8,326 bases of DNA, taken from positions 1 through 8,326 of the forward strand of contig JAGOSC010000075.1 in assembly GCA_018062515.1 (NCBI GenBank), in the 5' to 3' direction. Made by a program: the position numbers and the translations under genes. Source of the stretch: Candidatus Omnitrophota bacterium. Lineage in GTDB: Bacteria; Omnitrophota; Gorgyraeia; Zapsychrales; Zapsychraceae. This document shows, piece after piece, positions 1 to 7,000 of the stretch. How positions within the stretch are numbered: position 1 is the first letter of the stretch; each line of letters starts with the position of its first letter. The notes under the pieces are model-generated. The model made no database searches and had not been told where the DNA came from. It was given only the letters and a program-made list of their open reading frames with translations.

Positions 1-161
1 TTATGATCGAGACTTCATCATCATAAGTTTTTTTACTAATCATATTGCACTAAAAATATGTATTAAATTGAACAGTAAAATACCTTAAGTTATATTTTCA
101 AGGCTAGAATCTCTCTCTTCTCTTAATTTTATGTTGTAAAAAGGTAATCATTTATTCTAAC
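1..161. other. Intergenic left edge, no supported gene
   Basis: This AT-rich stretch lies beyond the terminator of the GH15 gene. All short reading frames here are broken by stops within about 30 codons; a minus-strand frame ending at the TAA on bases 1-3 is interrupted after 13 codons. I see no hairpin and no convincing promoter pair. It may be the upstream region of a gene lying outside the window to the left. Confidence 0.6.
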
Positions 162-201
162 AAAATAAAAACCCTCTGCAACATATTGTTACAGAGGGTT
201 T
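162..201 (-). terminator. Rho-independent terminator of the GH15 gene
   Basis: A perfect 10-bp stem pairs 169-178 (AAACCCTCTG) with 192-201 (CAGAGGGTTT). It is extended by an inner 4-bp stem (180-183 with 187-190) across one mismatch and closed by a 3-nt loop. Read on the minus strand, the stem is followed at once by the T-rich run TTTTATTTTG. It starts 17 bases beyond the GH15 stop codon, so it almost certainly ends that transcript. The plus-strand side lacks a T-run, so it acts in one direction. Confidence 0.93.
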
Positions 202-217
202 CGCTGAAAATCTTCTC

Positions 218-2062
218 CTATTTCTCCACCCTAAAAATACCGCTATAGGGGACGGAGTCTTTATTCATCGTCAACGGGCCCATCCAGTTATAATCTGTTT
301 CTAAAAGTAAAATAGTTTGGATAAGAGCGAGATGAGAATAACCTTGAGGGAAATTTCCGACGAGCCGTCCTGATTCAATTTCAATTCCTTCTGAAAAAAG
401 CCCGTGAATATTTCGATATTGCACGACGTGAGCAAACATTTCTCGCGCCTTTTTTTCTTCACCGATCAAATAAAGTGCATTGATCATCCAAAACGTACAA
501 ATAAGAAAAGCATTGCGCGGGGCGCCAAAATCATCTTCAGCAATATATCTCATCATGAAATGATTACGAACAAGACTCTCATACATTTTCTTAACCGTGC
601 TGATCATGCGTTCATCCGTCGGTGGCAAAAATCCGTAATGCAGCATCAGAAGCACAGCCGCGTCCATGTCATGCGAACCGTAATTCATCACAAATGCCTG
701 CGACTGATCGCTCCAGCCATTTTTTAAAATGTCTTCTCTGATTTCCGCCGCGGTTTTAAAACACGCCTCGGCGTACTGTGTTCGTCCCAAATGCAGGGCA
801 ATGCGACCGGCGCGGTCCATCGCTACCCAACTCATCATCTTTGAGTGAGTGTAATGCTGAGGCTCTCCTCGACGTTCCCAGATACCAGCATCGGGCTTTT
901 TCCAAGTGTTACGCACATAATTCACCAAAGTACGGACCGCCGTCCAGATTTCTTCATTGAGATAAGACGTTTTATTTTGAGCATTGAGGACCAGATACGT
1001 GTAAATCATTTCGATTAATTCACCGTATAGATCATTTTGTATTTGACTATACGCCGCGTTGCCAATACGAACAGGCTTAGAACCTTCATAACCGTCGAGA
1101 TGATCGAGGGTGATTTCGGGAAGCTCATGCTGACCGTTTATGCCATACATGACCGTAATATTTTCATGTTTAAGGAGAATTTGACGCAAAATGAATCGAA
1201 TGTACTGATCTGCAAAACCGATATGCCCCAGCCGCGTAAAAAGATCAATCATCATCGACGCGTCGCGCACCCAGCAATAGCGGTAGTCCCAATTGCGCTC
1301 CCCGCCGATAATTTCCGGCAGCGACGTCGTCGGCGCCGCAATGACCGCACCAGTGCGTTGATACATCAACAGTTTTAATGTGATCGTCGAACGAATGACC
1401 ATTTCGCGATATTTGGTTGGCACCTTGGTGCGATACGCCCAATCCAGCCAATAACTTTTGGTTTTCTCATACTCGACGTAAATTTTATTTAAATTAATTT
1501 TTTCCAGTTTTTCATGATACGAAAGAAGAAAATAAGATGACTCATTTATTTCAATCGGCTCGCCGGAAATGACCTTTTGATGGTCGAGATTTGTATACAA
1601 ATAAAAACTGTTATACTCGCCTCCGACGGAATGAATTTTAATATAGTCGCCGTGCAAATCAAACCGGCCCTGACTGGAGGCATAATTTGGACGGGGATTT
1701 AAATCAATAAGCAGGCGTGGTTTTCCGGAGATCACATGAATGTCGCGATGAATCTCCGACGGACAATAAGCGATTCCATGCTCGGCATGAAACCGCGGCA
1801 TATAGTCACTGACTTCAAAAACGCCGTGTTTAGTTTCAAAGATGGTTTTTAAAATAGCGGTGTTGGGAATATAATTTTGTTTGACGGTAACAATATCTTG
1901 GGCGGTGATCTTAAAATGTCCGCCTTTATTTTGATCAATGAGTCGCGCGAACAGGGACGGAGAATCGAAAAACGGCAAACACATCCACTCAATGCTGCAA
2001 TCAGTTGAGATGAGCGCCGCGCTGGTACAATTACCGATGATTCCAAATGGGTATGTTTTCAT
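218..2062 (-). CDS. GH15 family glycoside hydrolase (trehalase/glucoamylase type)
   Basis: This 614-residue protein is a full-length member of the bacterial GH15 family, inverting enzymes that release glucose from trehalose or alpha-glucans. Residues 4-50 match the trehalase-like N-terminal domain (IGNCTSAALIS, IEWMCLPFFDSPS). The (alpha/alpha)6 catalytic domain covers about 215-595 and carries family signatures: GGERNWDYRYCWVRDAS (253-269), MYGINGQHELPE (305-316), GNAAYSQIQNDLYGE (334-348), GIWERRGEPQHYTHSK (393-408) and GNFPQGYSHLALI (569-581). By family alignment Glu396 is the likely general acid and Glu558 (LFSEG) the likely base; both are present. No signal peptide is visible, so a cytoplasmic enzyme is likely. 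The start is supported by a purine-rich AGAAGGA ahead of the ATG and by the N-terminal motif beginning at once. It has its own promoter and terminator. Trehalase and glucoamylase or dextranase activity cannot be told apart from sequence alone. Confidence 0.95.
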   Translation of the reverse strand: MKTYPFGIIGNCTSAALISTDCSIEWMCLPFFDSPSLFARLIDQNKGGHFKITAQDIVTVKQNYIPNTAILKTIFETKHGVFEVSDYMPRFHAEHGIAYCPSEIHRDIHVISGKPRLLIDLNPRPNYASSQGRFDLHGDYIKIHSVGGEYNSFYLYTNLDHQKVISGEPIEINESSYFLLSYHEKLEKINLNKIYVEYEKTKSYWLDWAYRTKVPTKYREMVIRSTITLKLLMYQRTGAVIAAPTTSLPEIIGGERNWDYRYCWVRDASMMIDLFTRLGHIGFADQYIRFILRQILLKHENITVMYGINGQHELPEITLDHLDGYEGSKPVRIGNAAYSQIQNDLYGELIEMIYTYLVLNAQNKTSYLNEEIWTAVRTLVNYVRNTWKKPDAGIWERRGEPQHYTHSKMMSWVAMDRAGRIALHLGRTQYAEACFKTAAEIREDILKNGWSDQSQAFVMNYGSHDMDAAVLLMLHYGFLPPTDERMISTVKKMYESLVRNHFMMRYIAEDDFGAPRNAFLICTFWMINALYLIGEEKKAREMFAHVVQYRNIHGLFSEGIEIESGRLVGNFPQGYSHLALIQTILLLETDYNWMGPLTMNKDSVPYSGIFRVEK

Positions 2063-2084
2063 CCTTTTTCCTTCTTATTTCGTT

Positions 2085-2112
2085 ATCTTAACTTATGATT
2101 TTTTAGTGTCAA
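2085..2112 (-). promoter_or_regulatory. Sigma70-type promoter for the GH15 gene
   Basis: Read on the minus strand, a perfect -35 box TTGACA (2107-2112) is followed after 16 bases by TAAGAT (2085-2090), which matches 4 of 6 bases of the -10 consensus. Transcription would begin near 2078, giving a leader of about 16 nt that carries the purine-rich ribosome binding site. The promoter lies between the upstream terminator and the GH15 start, so the gene is probably an independent unit. Confidence 0.7.
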
Positions 2113-2135
2113 TGAAAAGGTTTAATTCAAAACCC

Positions 2136-2170
2136 TCAAATAAAAAATGACACCAAAAGGCGTCATTTTT
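2136..2170 (-). terminator. Rho-independent terminator of the AHSA1-like gene
   Basis: A 9-bp stem pairs 2143-2151 (AAAAATGAC) with 2162-2170 (GTCATTTTT). Across one mismatch CC (2153-2154) pairs with GG (2159-2160), leaving an AAAA loop. On the minus strand it runs into a T-rich tail (TTTTTTATTTG). It sits about 50 bases beyond the stop of the AHSA1-like gene. The plus-strand side also ends in five T, so weak action in both directions is possible. Confidence 0.85.
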
Positions 2171-2221
2171 AATTCTGAAACTAAGATAAATATTCAAAAT
2201 TCACCTACCAGTTATTGAAGT

Positions 2222-2722
2222 CTATAAACTTTCTTCAAGCTTATCAAAAGACTCATTCCAGCCAACTTGACATTCCTCAATCATCTTGCTCAGTAAGCCA
2301 GCCTGCTCCAAAACCATCTTGGTTTTATTACCATTAACTTTTTCAAAGGTTAATGTCACCATCAGTTCTTCCGGAAAATTGTCCATTCCATAGTATGAAC
2401 CATCGACGACATTTCCATTTTCATCGGCAAAACTATCGGTATAAACAATTCTTTTTATCGGCACAATTTCCTTATATATCCCTGTACTCCAAATGCCATC
2501 TTGCCATTTCTCGGGTCCACTGTCTGAGCGCATACAAAAAAGATATTTACCGCCTTCACGAAAGTCAATTTTACACGACGGAGACGTAAAAATCTTCGGG
2601 CCCCACCAGCGCATAACGCGTTTTGGTTCTGACCATGCTTTCCATACCTGCTCTGGAAGCGCACTGAAAATACGAATAATCTTTAACGTGTCTGTCTGAG
2701 TTTGAGTATTCGTTGTTTTCAT
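2222..2722 (-). CDS. SRPBCC/AHSA1-family (activator of Hsp90 ATPase homolog 1-like) protein
   Basis: This 166-residue protein fits the START-like SRPBCC fold as found in Pfam AHSA1, a helix-grip fold with a hydrophobic ligand cavity. Visible signatures are IIRIFSALPEQVWKAWSEP (15-33), MRWWGPKIFTSPSCKIDFREGG (37-58, with WWGP followed by FT and D.R.GG), a central YKEIVP..RIVYTDSF strand pair, LMVTLTFEK (120-128) and the closing helix GWNESFDKLEESL (154-166). In bacteria this family is small, cytoplasmic and mostly without a known ligand, and it is often encoded next to ArsR-type repressors; none is visible here. I chose the ATG at 2722 rather than the GTG at 2749, because a strong AGGAGG sits 5 bases before it and would fall inside the longer version. 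Its terminator is at 2136-2170. The biochemical role remains open. Confidence 0.92.
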   Translation of the reverse strand: MKTTNTQTQTDTLKIIRIFSALPEQVWKAWSEPKRVMRWWGPKIFTSPSCKIDFREGGKYLFCMRSDSGPEKWQDGIWSTGIYKEIVPIKRIVYTDSFADENGNVVDGSYYGMDNFPEELMVTLTFEKVNGNKTKMVLEQAGLLSKMIEECQVGWNESFDKLEESL

Positions 2723-2727
2723 AAATA

Positions 2728-2733
2728 CCTCCT
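2728..2733 (-). promoter_or_regulatory. Ribosome binding site that fixes the AHSA1-like start
   Basis: AGGAGG on the minus strand, inside a longer AAAGAGGAGGT, stands 5 bases before the ATG ending at 2722. This near-perfect anti-Shine-Dalgarno complement decides the start against the in-frame GTG nine codons upstream. Confidence 0.9.
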
Positions 2734-2769
2734 CTTTAGAGTAAGCCACTCATATATCTTTTGACTATA

Positions 2770-2784
2770 TTGTATTTAATACAA
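2770..2784. repeat. Perfect palindrome upstream of the AHSA1-like gene, possible operator
   Basis: TTGTATTTAATACAA is a perfect 7-bp inverted repeat around one central base, lying 47 bases upstream of the AHSA1-like start codon. It overlaps TACAAT and TATAGT, which could serve as -10 boxes on the minus strand, but no good -35 box is visible. The position and symmetry suit a dimeric repressor site. AT-rich palindromes of this size also arise by chance, so this is a tentative call. Confidence 0.35.
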
Positions 2785-2839
2785 CATTAAGAGAAGGTGA
2801 AAATAATATTAAAAGGTGTTTTAAGGCGGGAGGGGATAA

Positions 2840-3091
2840 TTAACGATGTGGGCAACCAGCCCAACAACATGGCCGGCGTTTCCCTTCTTTGAGGCTTGAA
2901 CAGCCCCATTCAATTCGCTTGTTTCTGGTTTCTGATTTTTTGGCTGATATGATCCAACATATATACTCATTGCGGGCGAGCGGCGTAATATCCTCCCACG
3001 TTACCAATGCTTTTGGATTACGGGTCAGCGCTTTTTTAAAATCGGCGGGCATTTCATGAACCACACCACCTGAAATTTCTTTGTTACTCAT
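2840..3091 (-). CDS. Small YdeI/OmpD-associated (OmdA-type) family protein with Cys-rich tail
   Basis: This 83-residue protein resembles the short C-terminal module of the YdeI/OmpD-associated family (Pfam OmdA type), sometimes named bacteriocin-protection proteins. The family pattern is seen in MPADFKKALTRNPKA (14-28), WEDITPLARNEYICWI (32-47) and AKKSETRNKRIE (50-61). Full-length members are around 190 residues, so this is a stand-alone module and not a broken gene: the frame is intact and has a GAGGA site 6 bases before the ATG. The end is unusual, CCWAGCPHR (75-83), giving Cys75, Cys76, Cys80 and His82, with Cys64 nearby, as possible metal or redox ligands. I recall similar short homologues with the same tail. 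It lies 47 bases downstream of the DUF454 gene with no terminator between, so the two are probably co-transcribed. Function is unknown. Confidence 0.82.
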   Translation of the reverse strand: MSNKEISGGVVHEMPADFKKALTRNPKALVTWEDITPLARNEYICWIISAKKSETRNKRIEWGCSSLKEGKRRPCCWAGCPHR

Positions 3092-3097
3092 ACAAAT

Positions 3098-3102
3098 TCC
3101 TC
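3098..3102 (-). promoter_or_regulatory. Ribosome binding site of the YdeI-like gene
   Basis: GAGGA on the minus strand lies 6 bases before the ATG ending at 3091. It shows that this short gene is translated independently of the DUF454 gene upstream. Confidence 0.7.
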
Positions 3103-3138
3103 AAATTTTTCAACTGGCTCAACCCTATTGCCAATTCA

Positions 3139-3528
3139 TTATTTCGGAAGTGTTTTTAAAGATAAAATATAAATGGCAAAAGCAACCGCAATACCAATCA
3201 GAAGAATTTTGCTGAAAGTATTTGGGACAAAAACCATCACAATAGCTATCCCACCCGCTTGAGCCAAAACAAACATCACCTTGGTCTTTAGCGAGATGCC
3301 TTTTCCCTGCTCATATTTCTTGATCTGCGGCCCCACCCATTTATTGCGCAGGAGCATATTGTTAAATCTCTTGGAACTGTGTGAAAAACAGACGGAAGCT
3401 AAAACTAAAAAAGGAATGGTGGGCATGATGGGAATGATGATCCCGATGAGACCTAAAGCCGTCAGCACAAAACCTAGGCTCAGCAGGAGAATTCTTTTGA
3501 TATTGTTTTTTTCCGGCACCTTATTCAT
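3139..3528 (-). CDS. DUF454 (YbaN-like) inner membrane protein
   Basis: This 129-residue protein matches the DUF454/YbaN family in length and pattern: GLIGIIIPIMPTIPFLVLAS (26-45), CFSHSSKRFNNMLLRNKWVGP (47-67) and IKKYEQGKGISLKTK (69-83). The family's hallmark G..G...P..PT.PF followed by CF..SS is intact. Hydrophobic segments at about 12-34, 84-102 and 106-124 predict an integral inner-membrane protein, with the Lys/Arg-rich 52-83 loop probably cytoplasmic. The molecular role of the family is not known to me. No good Shine-Dalgarno sequence precedes the ATG at 3528 (the bases before it read AATTAATTCTC), yet no better in-frame start fits the family. It is the first gene of a probable two-gene unit with the YdeI-like gene. 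Confidence 0.9.
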   Translation of the reverse strand: MNKVPEKNNIKRILLLSLGFVLTALGLIGIIIPIMPTIPFLVLASVCFSHSSKRFNNMLLRNKWVGPQIKKYEQGKGISLKTKVMFVLAQAGGIAIVMVFVPNTFSKILLIGIAVAFAIYILSLKTLPK

Positions 3529-3578
3529 GAGAATTAATTTAGCGTAAACGGCCTTATAATTGTCCCAAATTTGAAACT

Positions 3579-3606
3579 ATATTAAATGAAGGTGGTACAA
3601 AATCAA
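3579..3606 (-). promoter_or_regulatory. Candidate promoter for the DUF454 - YdeI-like unit
   Basis: On the minus strand TTGATT (3601-3606) and TAATAT (3579-3584) are 16 bases apart, each matching 4 of 6 consensus bases. Transcription would start near 3572. The -35 box lies in the T-run of the cold-shock gene terminator. A second possible -10, TATAAG at 3553-3558, is closer to the start codon but lacks a -35 partner. Confidence 0.35.
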
Positions 3607-3640
3607 AAAAAATAAGGCCCGGCGTTTGCCGGACCTTATT
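3604..3640 (-). terminator. Strong rho-independent terminator of the cold-shock gene
   Basis: Bases 3611-3623 and 3628-3640 form a 13-bp stem with a 4-nt loop. The single non-Watson-Crick position becomes a U-G wobble in the minus-strand RNA, so the stem is continuous in that RNA but not in a plus-strand RNA. The GC-rich core is followed by a run of seven or more T on the minus strand. It begins 18 bases beyond the cold-shock stop codon. Confidence 0.95.
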
Positions 3641-3658
3641 AATTGTGCAATTACAGTT

Positions 3659-3862
3659 TTATAGCTTTACAACTTTAGTCGCTTGCGGACCTTTAGGACC
3701 TTGGCCGACTTCGAATTCAACTGCATTTCCTTCGCTCAATGACTTGAAACCTTCGCCTTGAATTTCGCTGTGATGAACGAAACAATCTGCTCCGCCATCA
3801 TCTGGAGTTAAAAATCCAAAACCTTTTTGATCATTGAACCATTTTACTTTTCCTCGTGCCAT
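3659..3862 (-). CDS. cspA: Cold-shock domain protein (CspA family)
   Basis: This 67-residue protein is a single cold-shock domain, a five-stranded OB-fold that binds single-stranded RNA and DNA and melts mRNA structure in the cytoplasm. The signature starts at residue 2: ARGKVKWFNDQKGFGFL, with RNP1 as KGFGFL (13-18) and RNP2 as CFVHH (27-31), where Cys27 replaces the more usual Val or Leu. GxxVEFEVGQGPKGPQATKV (45-64) closes the barrel. Length is normal for the family. The ATG at 3862 is chosen because AAAGGAG stands 8 bases before it; a longer in-frame version from a TTG at 3904 would add 14 unconserved residues covering that site. The gene has its own promoter, a leader of about 100 nt as is common for cold-inducible csp genes, and a strong terminator. 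The symbol is the family name; which paralogue this is cannot be told. Confidence 0.97.
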   Translation of the reverse strand: MARGKVKWFNDQKGFGFLTPDDGGADCFVHHSEIQGEGFKSLSEGNAVEFEVGQGPKGPQATKVVKL

Positions 3863-3870
3863 ACGTTTAT

Positions 3871-3877
3871 CTCCTTT
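3871..3877 (-). promoter_or_regulatory. Ribosome binding site that fixes the cold-shock gene start
   Basis: AAAGGAG on the minus strand stands 8 bases before the ATG ending at 3862. It rules out the longer in-frame TTG start at 3904. Confidence 0.9.
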
Positions 3878-3913
3878 GATAAAATTATGAGTAAACAATG
3901 ACAAACTGAAAAC

Positions 3914-3936
3914 AAAAAATCACAAACAATTTGTGA
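3914..3936 (-). promoter_or_regulatory. Hairpin with U-run in the cold-shock gene leader
   Basis: In the predicted 5' leader a 7-bp inverted repeat (TCACAAA at 3920-3926, TTTGTGA at 3930-3936) encloses a 3-nt loop and is followed on the minus strand by TTTTTTG. The stem is AT-rich, with only two G-C pairs, so it would be weak at growth temperature and more stable in the cold. It could be a leader structure of the kind that controls csp mRNAs or a weak attenuator. The structure is seen; the role is inferred. Confidence 0.4.
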
Positions 3937-3969
3937 ATTAATTTCATCTTGCTGATTTACTCAGTAGCT

Positions 3970-3997
3970 ATTGTATACGCCTATCGTATTAAGTCAA
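3970..3997 (-). promoter_or_regulatory. Sigma70-type promoter of the cold-shock gene
   Basis: Minus-strand TTGACT (3992-3997) and TACAAT (3970-3975) each match 5 of 6 consensus bases and are 16 bases apart. Transcription would start near 3963, leaving a leader of about 100 nt. Inside the spacer, ATACG (3975-3979) and CGTAT (3985-3989) form an inverted repeat around 5 bases, which might be a protein site. The cold-shock gene therefore need not rely on read-through from the SNF2 gene. Confidence 0.75.
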
Positions 3998-4081
3998 CAA
4001 ATGAATTTGACCACCCCAAAAAACCAAAAACCCTCTGCTTTGAAACAAATCCGGCACTCCTCAGCGATTAAGTGTGACGGC

Positions 4082-7000
4082 TTATCGTTCAGAATCTTTA
4101 CTTAAACTATACTCAACATTTACATCCTCTTCATTTTCTTTGAGGCCTAAAACTTGAGGGAAATTTAGTATGGAAGTAATGTTAATAATCACCGGCGTAA
4201 ATCCGCCAATATGATCCATTTGGATTTGTTGTTCATCAATAGGAATCGAAATATCTTTTCCATCGTTTTTGATTTCTAAGTTTATATTATTCGGATTGAA
4301 ATCAATACCGCCCACATCCTGAGGCTTCGAACCTTGCTCACCATTTGAAATCATGGCAGAGTCTTTATTTTCACCATTACCATTGCCGTCTCCATTACCA
4401 TTTTCAATTCGCTCTTCTATTTCCTTAAATTCTTCATCAGGCTGTTCGTCGATGATCTTTCCATGTTTAGTCACCGTAAATAAACCGGGAAACTTTTCTT
4501 TTAAACGTTTATTAGTGATTAAATCCATATCTTTTTGGTCTTGCAAGCCGTCCAAAATCAGTTCAAATATTCTTTTTTGGGCTTGTAAATTCTTAAAATG
4601 GACTTGATCGTAAGTTCCGTTTGAAAAATACAAATCGTATAAACTTTCGATTTCTAAATTATCATCTTGTTCCATTTCATCCGTAATTTCATCCGCAGTT
4701 ACCAATTTTTTTGAGTTATATGAATCAGTCACTTGATATAAATCTCTGACTTTATTAATGAAGCTTTCCGGATATTTTGCAATCAAGTTATAATAGCGCA
4801 CAGCATATTTTTTTCTCAAGTTATCAATACGATTGGCACGATCCTCGGCTTGATATTGAACAGTATAATCCCGAGCCAAGTCATCAAATATGACAGCATC
4901 GGCCGCGGTAAAAGTTACGCCTACCGCCCCGGAATCATATGTTGCAATCAAAACCTTTGCTGTCGGGTCATTTTGAAATACCAACCTATTGTAATCTAAT
5001 GATGTAATCGGATCGCCTTTTGGGTCTTCAATCAATAGTCCATTTAAATCTATATCGTATTCATATCTATTTTTCTTTTTAAATAGTCTTAATTTTTGAC
5101 CATCTTCCGTCGCTAAATAGCCTTTTATGGTCGGCTTTTCATGTTCCGTATCACCATAATAACTAATCGCATTTAAATCAGCGTATCGGCTTAAATACTC
5201 TTTAACCTGATTTCGATACTGAGCAAATATTACCACTTTTCCATTTTTATTAATAACTTCTTTCTCCACGATTTTATCCATCGATTTAAGTTTAGGAGAT
5301 TCTTGATCTATACCGATGTACTTAGGAGTATTACTCATTTGACGAAGCGAATGCATTTTTGAAAAATAATTTTCATCGCGTTCTCTTTTCTGAATGATCG
5401 CATCATCTTCAGTCTTCACTCCTCCTGAAGCTATCTTACGCTGAACCCAACCGAGCCAGTCGGTAAACATCTGCAACTGTGCATCCGCCTGTTCTGGAGT
5501 CAATTCATATTCACCTAATTCTTCAGGCGATATAAACTCTTTCGACGGTAAACGATCTTTTTGTTCTTCCAATGGTTTACTTTTATCATATTCTTTAAAT
5601 ACGTCTCGTTTCTTTATACGGATCAAATATTGATTAAACCAAAAATGCAGTAACCTTAAAGATTCAGGATCATTGGTATCAAATAATCTTTTAAATACTT
5701 TTGAATCTTCCAATCCTTTATTACCACGCTCTAAAAATTTTATAACAGAGCGAGCTGCCTCTGTGTTAGCGAAAGGCGTTGCACTGATTAAGATCGTAAA
5801 ACGCCGCTTTATGTCTGTAGCCCCTTCTGACTGTTGACTTCCAGGCCGGCTTATAAATTGGCTCTCATCTAATACCAAAACCTGCTTAGGATTTTTGTTT
5901 AAGCCCATGACATGTTTTTTATCACGAATATACTCCAAATTAACAACCTTAGACTTGTTTCCGGCCTCTTCGATTTTCTTGGCTTTTTGTACTCCAGTAC
6001 CTGTGATAATATGGGTCTCTGTTTCTTTATCCTCAAAGAAATGCCCTTCTTGTTCACCCCACGTCGTCACCACGGCATTGGGCACAATAATCGCCGCTCC
6101 ATTTGGATCTTTTCTCACTGCGGACAATGCCACCAAAGTTTTTCCTAAACCTTGTTCTAAAGCTAAAATAACTCCTTTACTTGGATTATTAGGATCATTC
6201 ATTCGCTCGGTGGTTTCACGAATCGCATATTTCTCATAAAAATATAACTTCTCACTCTTTCGTAAATCTTCCACTTCAAAAGCGTCTATTTCTTCAAATT
6301 TTTCCTTAATAAAACGATACAGTTGCTTCATAAAAGGACTTTTCATTTGTTCTATTTTTTGATCTAAATATAAAAAACCTTCTTTCTCGTCCTCGGTAAA
6401 ATGTTTTAAGGCGGAAATCTCCATTCGTTTAGTCAAATATTTTAACTGTTCCTTATTGTTGAAAATCTTGACTTGGAGTTCTTCTTTCTTACTCAATAAC
6501 TCATCAAAGATCGCTCCAATATCTTTAGGTGGGCTCGTTTGGGAAACTGTAATGACCGTTGACTTAGTACGCGTTTGCGCCTCCTCATTAATTCCAAAGA
6601 AACCGAACTGTGCAACCTTGCCTCTCTCTAAAATAAAATTTACGGTGAAATGGCCATTTTCATCAACATCAACAATCCTATCCCGATCAACATAAATCTG
6701 CACCTGGCTATAGCCGGCTGGTACTTTACCGCGCATAGTAAAACGAAGATCGGCTGTTTCACTTGGTACCTCTTCAAGAGTCATCTGATCATCCGTCTCA
6801 GTATAATTGTTATAGTCGTCCAAATCTGATATGGTTCTGGCTGCTCCTCGTATCCCATGAAAGGATTCAATAACAATCCCACGCGCCATTTCGACCGGTA
6901 CGTCGGTAAACATTAAATACGCATACAGCGCCTCAGGATCTTCAATAGTTGAGGCAATAGCATCCTGAATTTCAAGATGATTTTCTATGTATTCCTCTAT

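Noticed and set aside
404..727. Plus-strand open frame of 107 codons inside the GH15 gene
   Set aside because: It is antisense to the conserved C-terminal part of GH15 and has no recognisable features.
1037..1378. Plus-strand open frame of 113 codons inside the GH15 gene
   Set aside because: It lies opposite highly conserved GH15 catalytic motifs and has a low-complexity Arg-rich end; it is a shadow frame.
1245..1451. Minus-strand frame of 68 codons in another phase of the GH15 gene
   Set aside because: The true GH15 frame is uninterrupted here with intact motifs, so this is a shadow and not a frameshift.
2723..2749. Longer AHSA1-like protein from the GTG at 2749
   Set aside because: The added nine codons contain the AGGAGG site that serves the ATG at 2722.
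3863..3904. Longer cold-shock protein from the TTG at 3904
   Set aside because: The added 14 residues are not part of the family and cover the strong AAAGGAG site.
4026..4038. Possible terminator of the SNF2 gene sharing the 13-mer AAAAACCCTCTGC with the GH15 terminator
   Set aside because: Only one arm is present; no complementary GCAGAGGG lies within 4039-4080, so no hairpin forms. The shared word may be chance.
5895..6239. Plus-strand open frame of 114 codons opposite SNF2 motifs I and Ia
   Set aside because: It is antisense to the conserved motor; hydrophobic content comes from the complementary codons.
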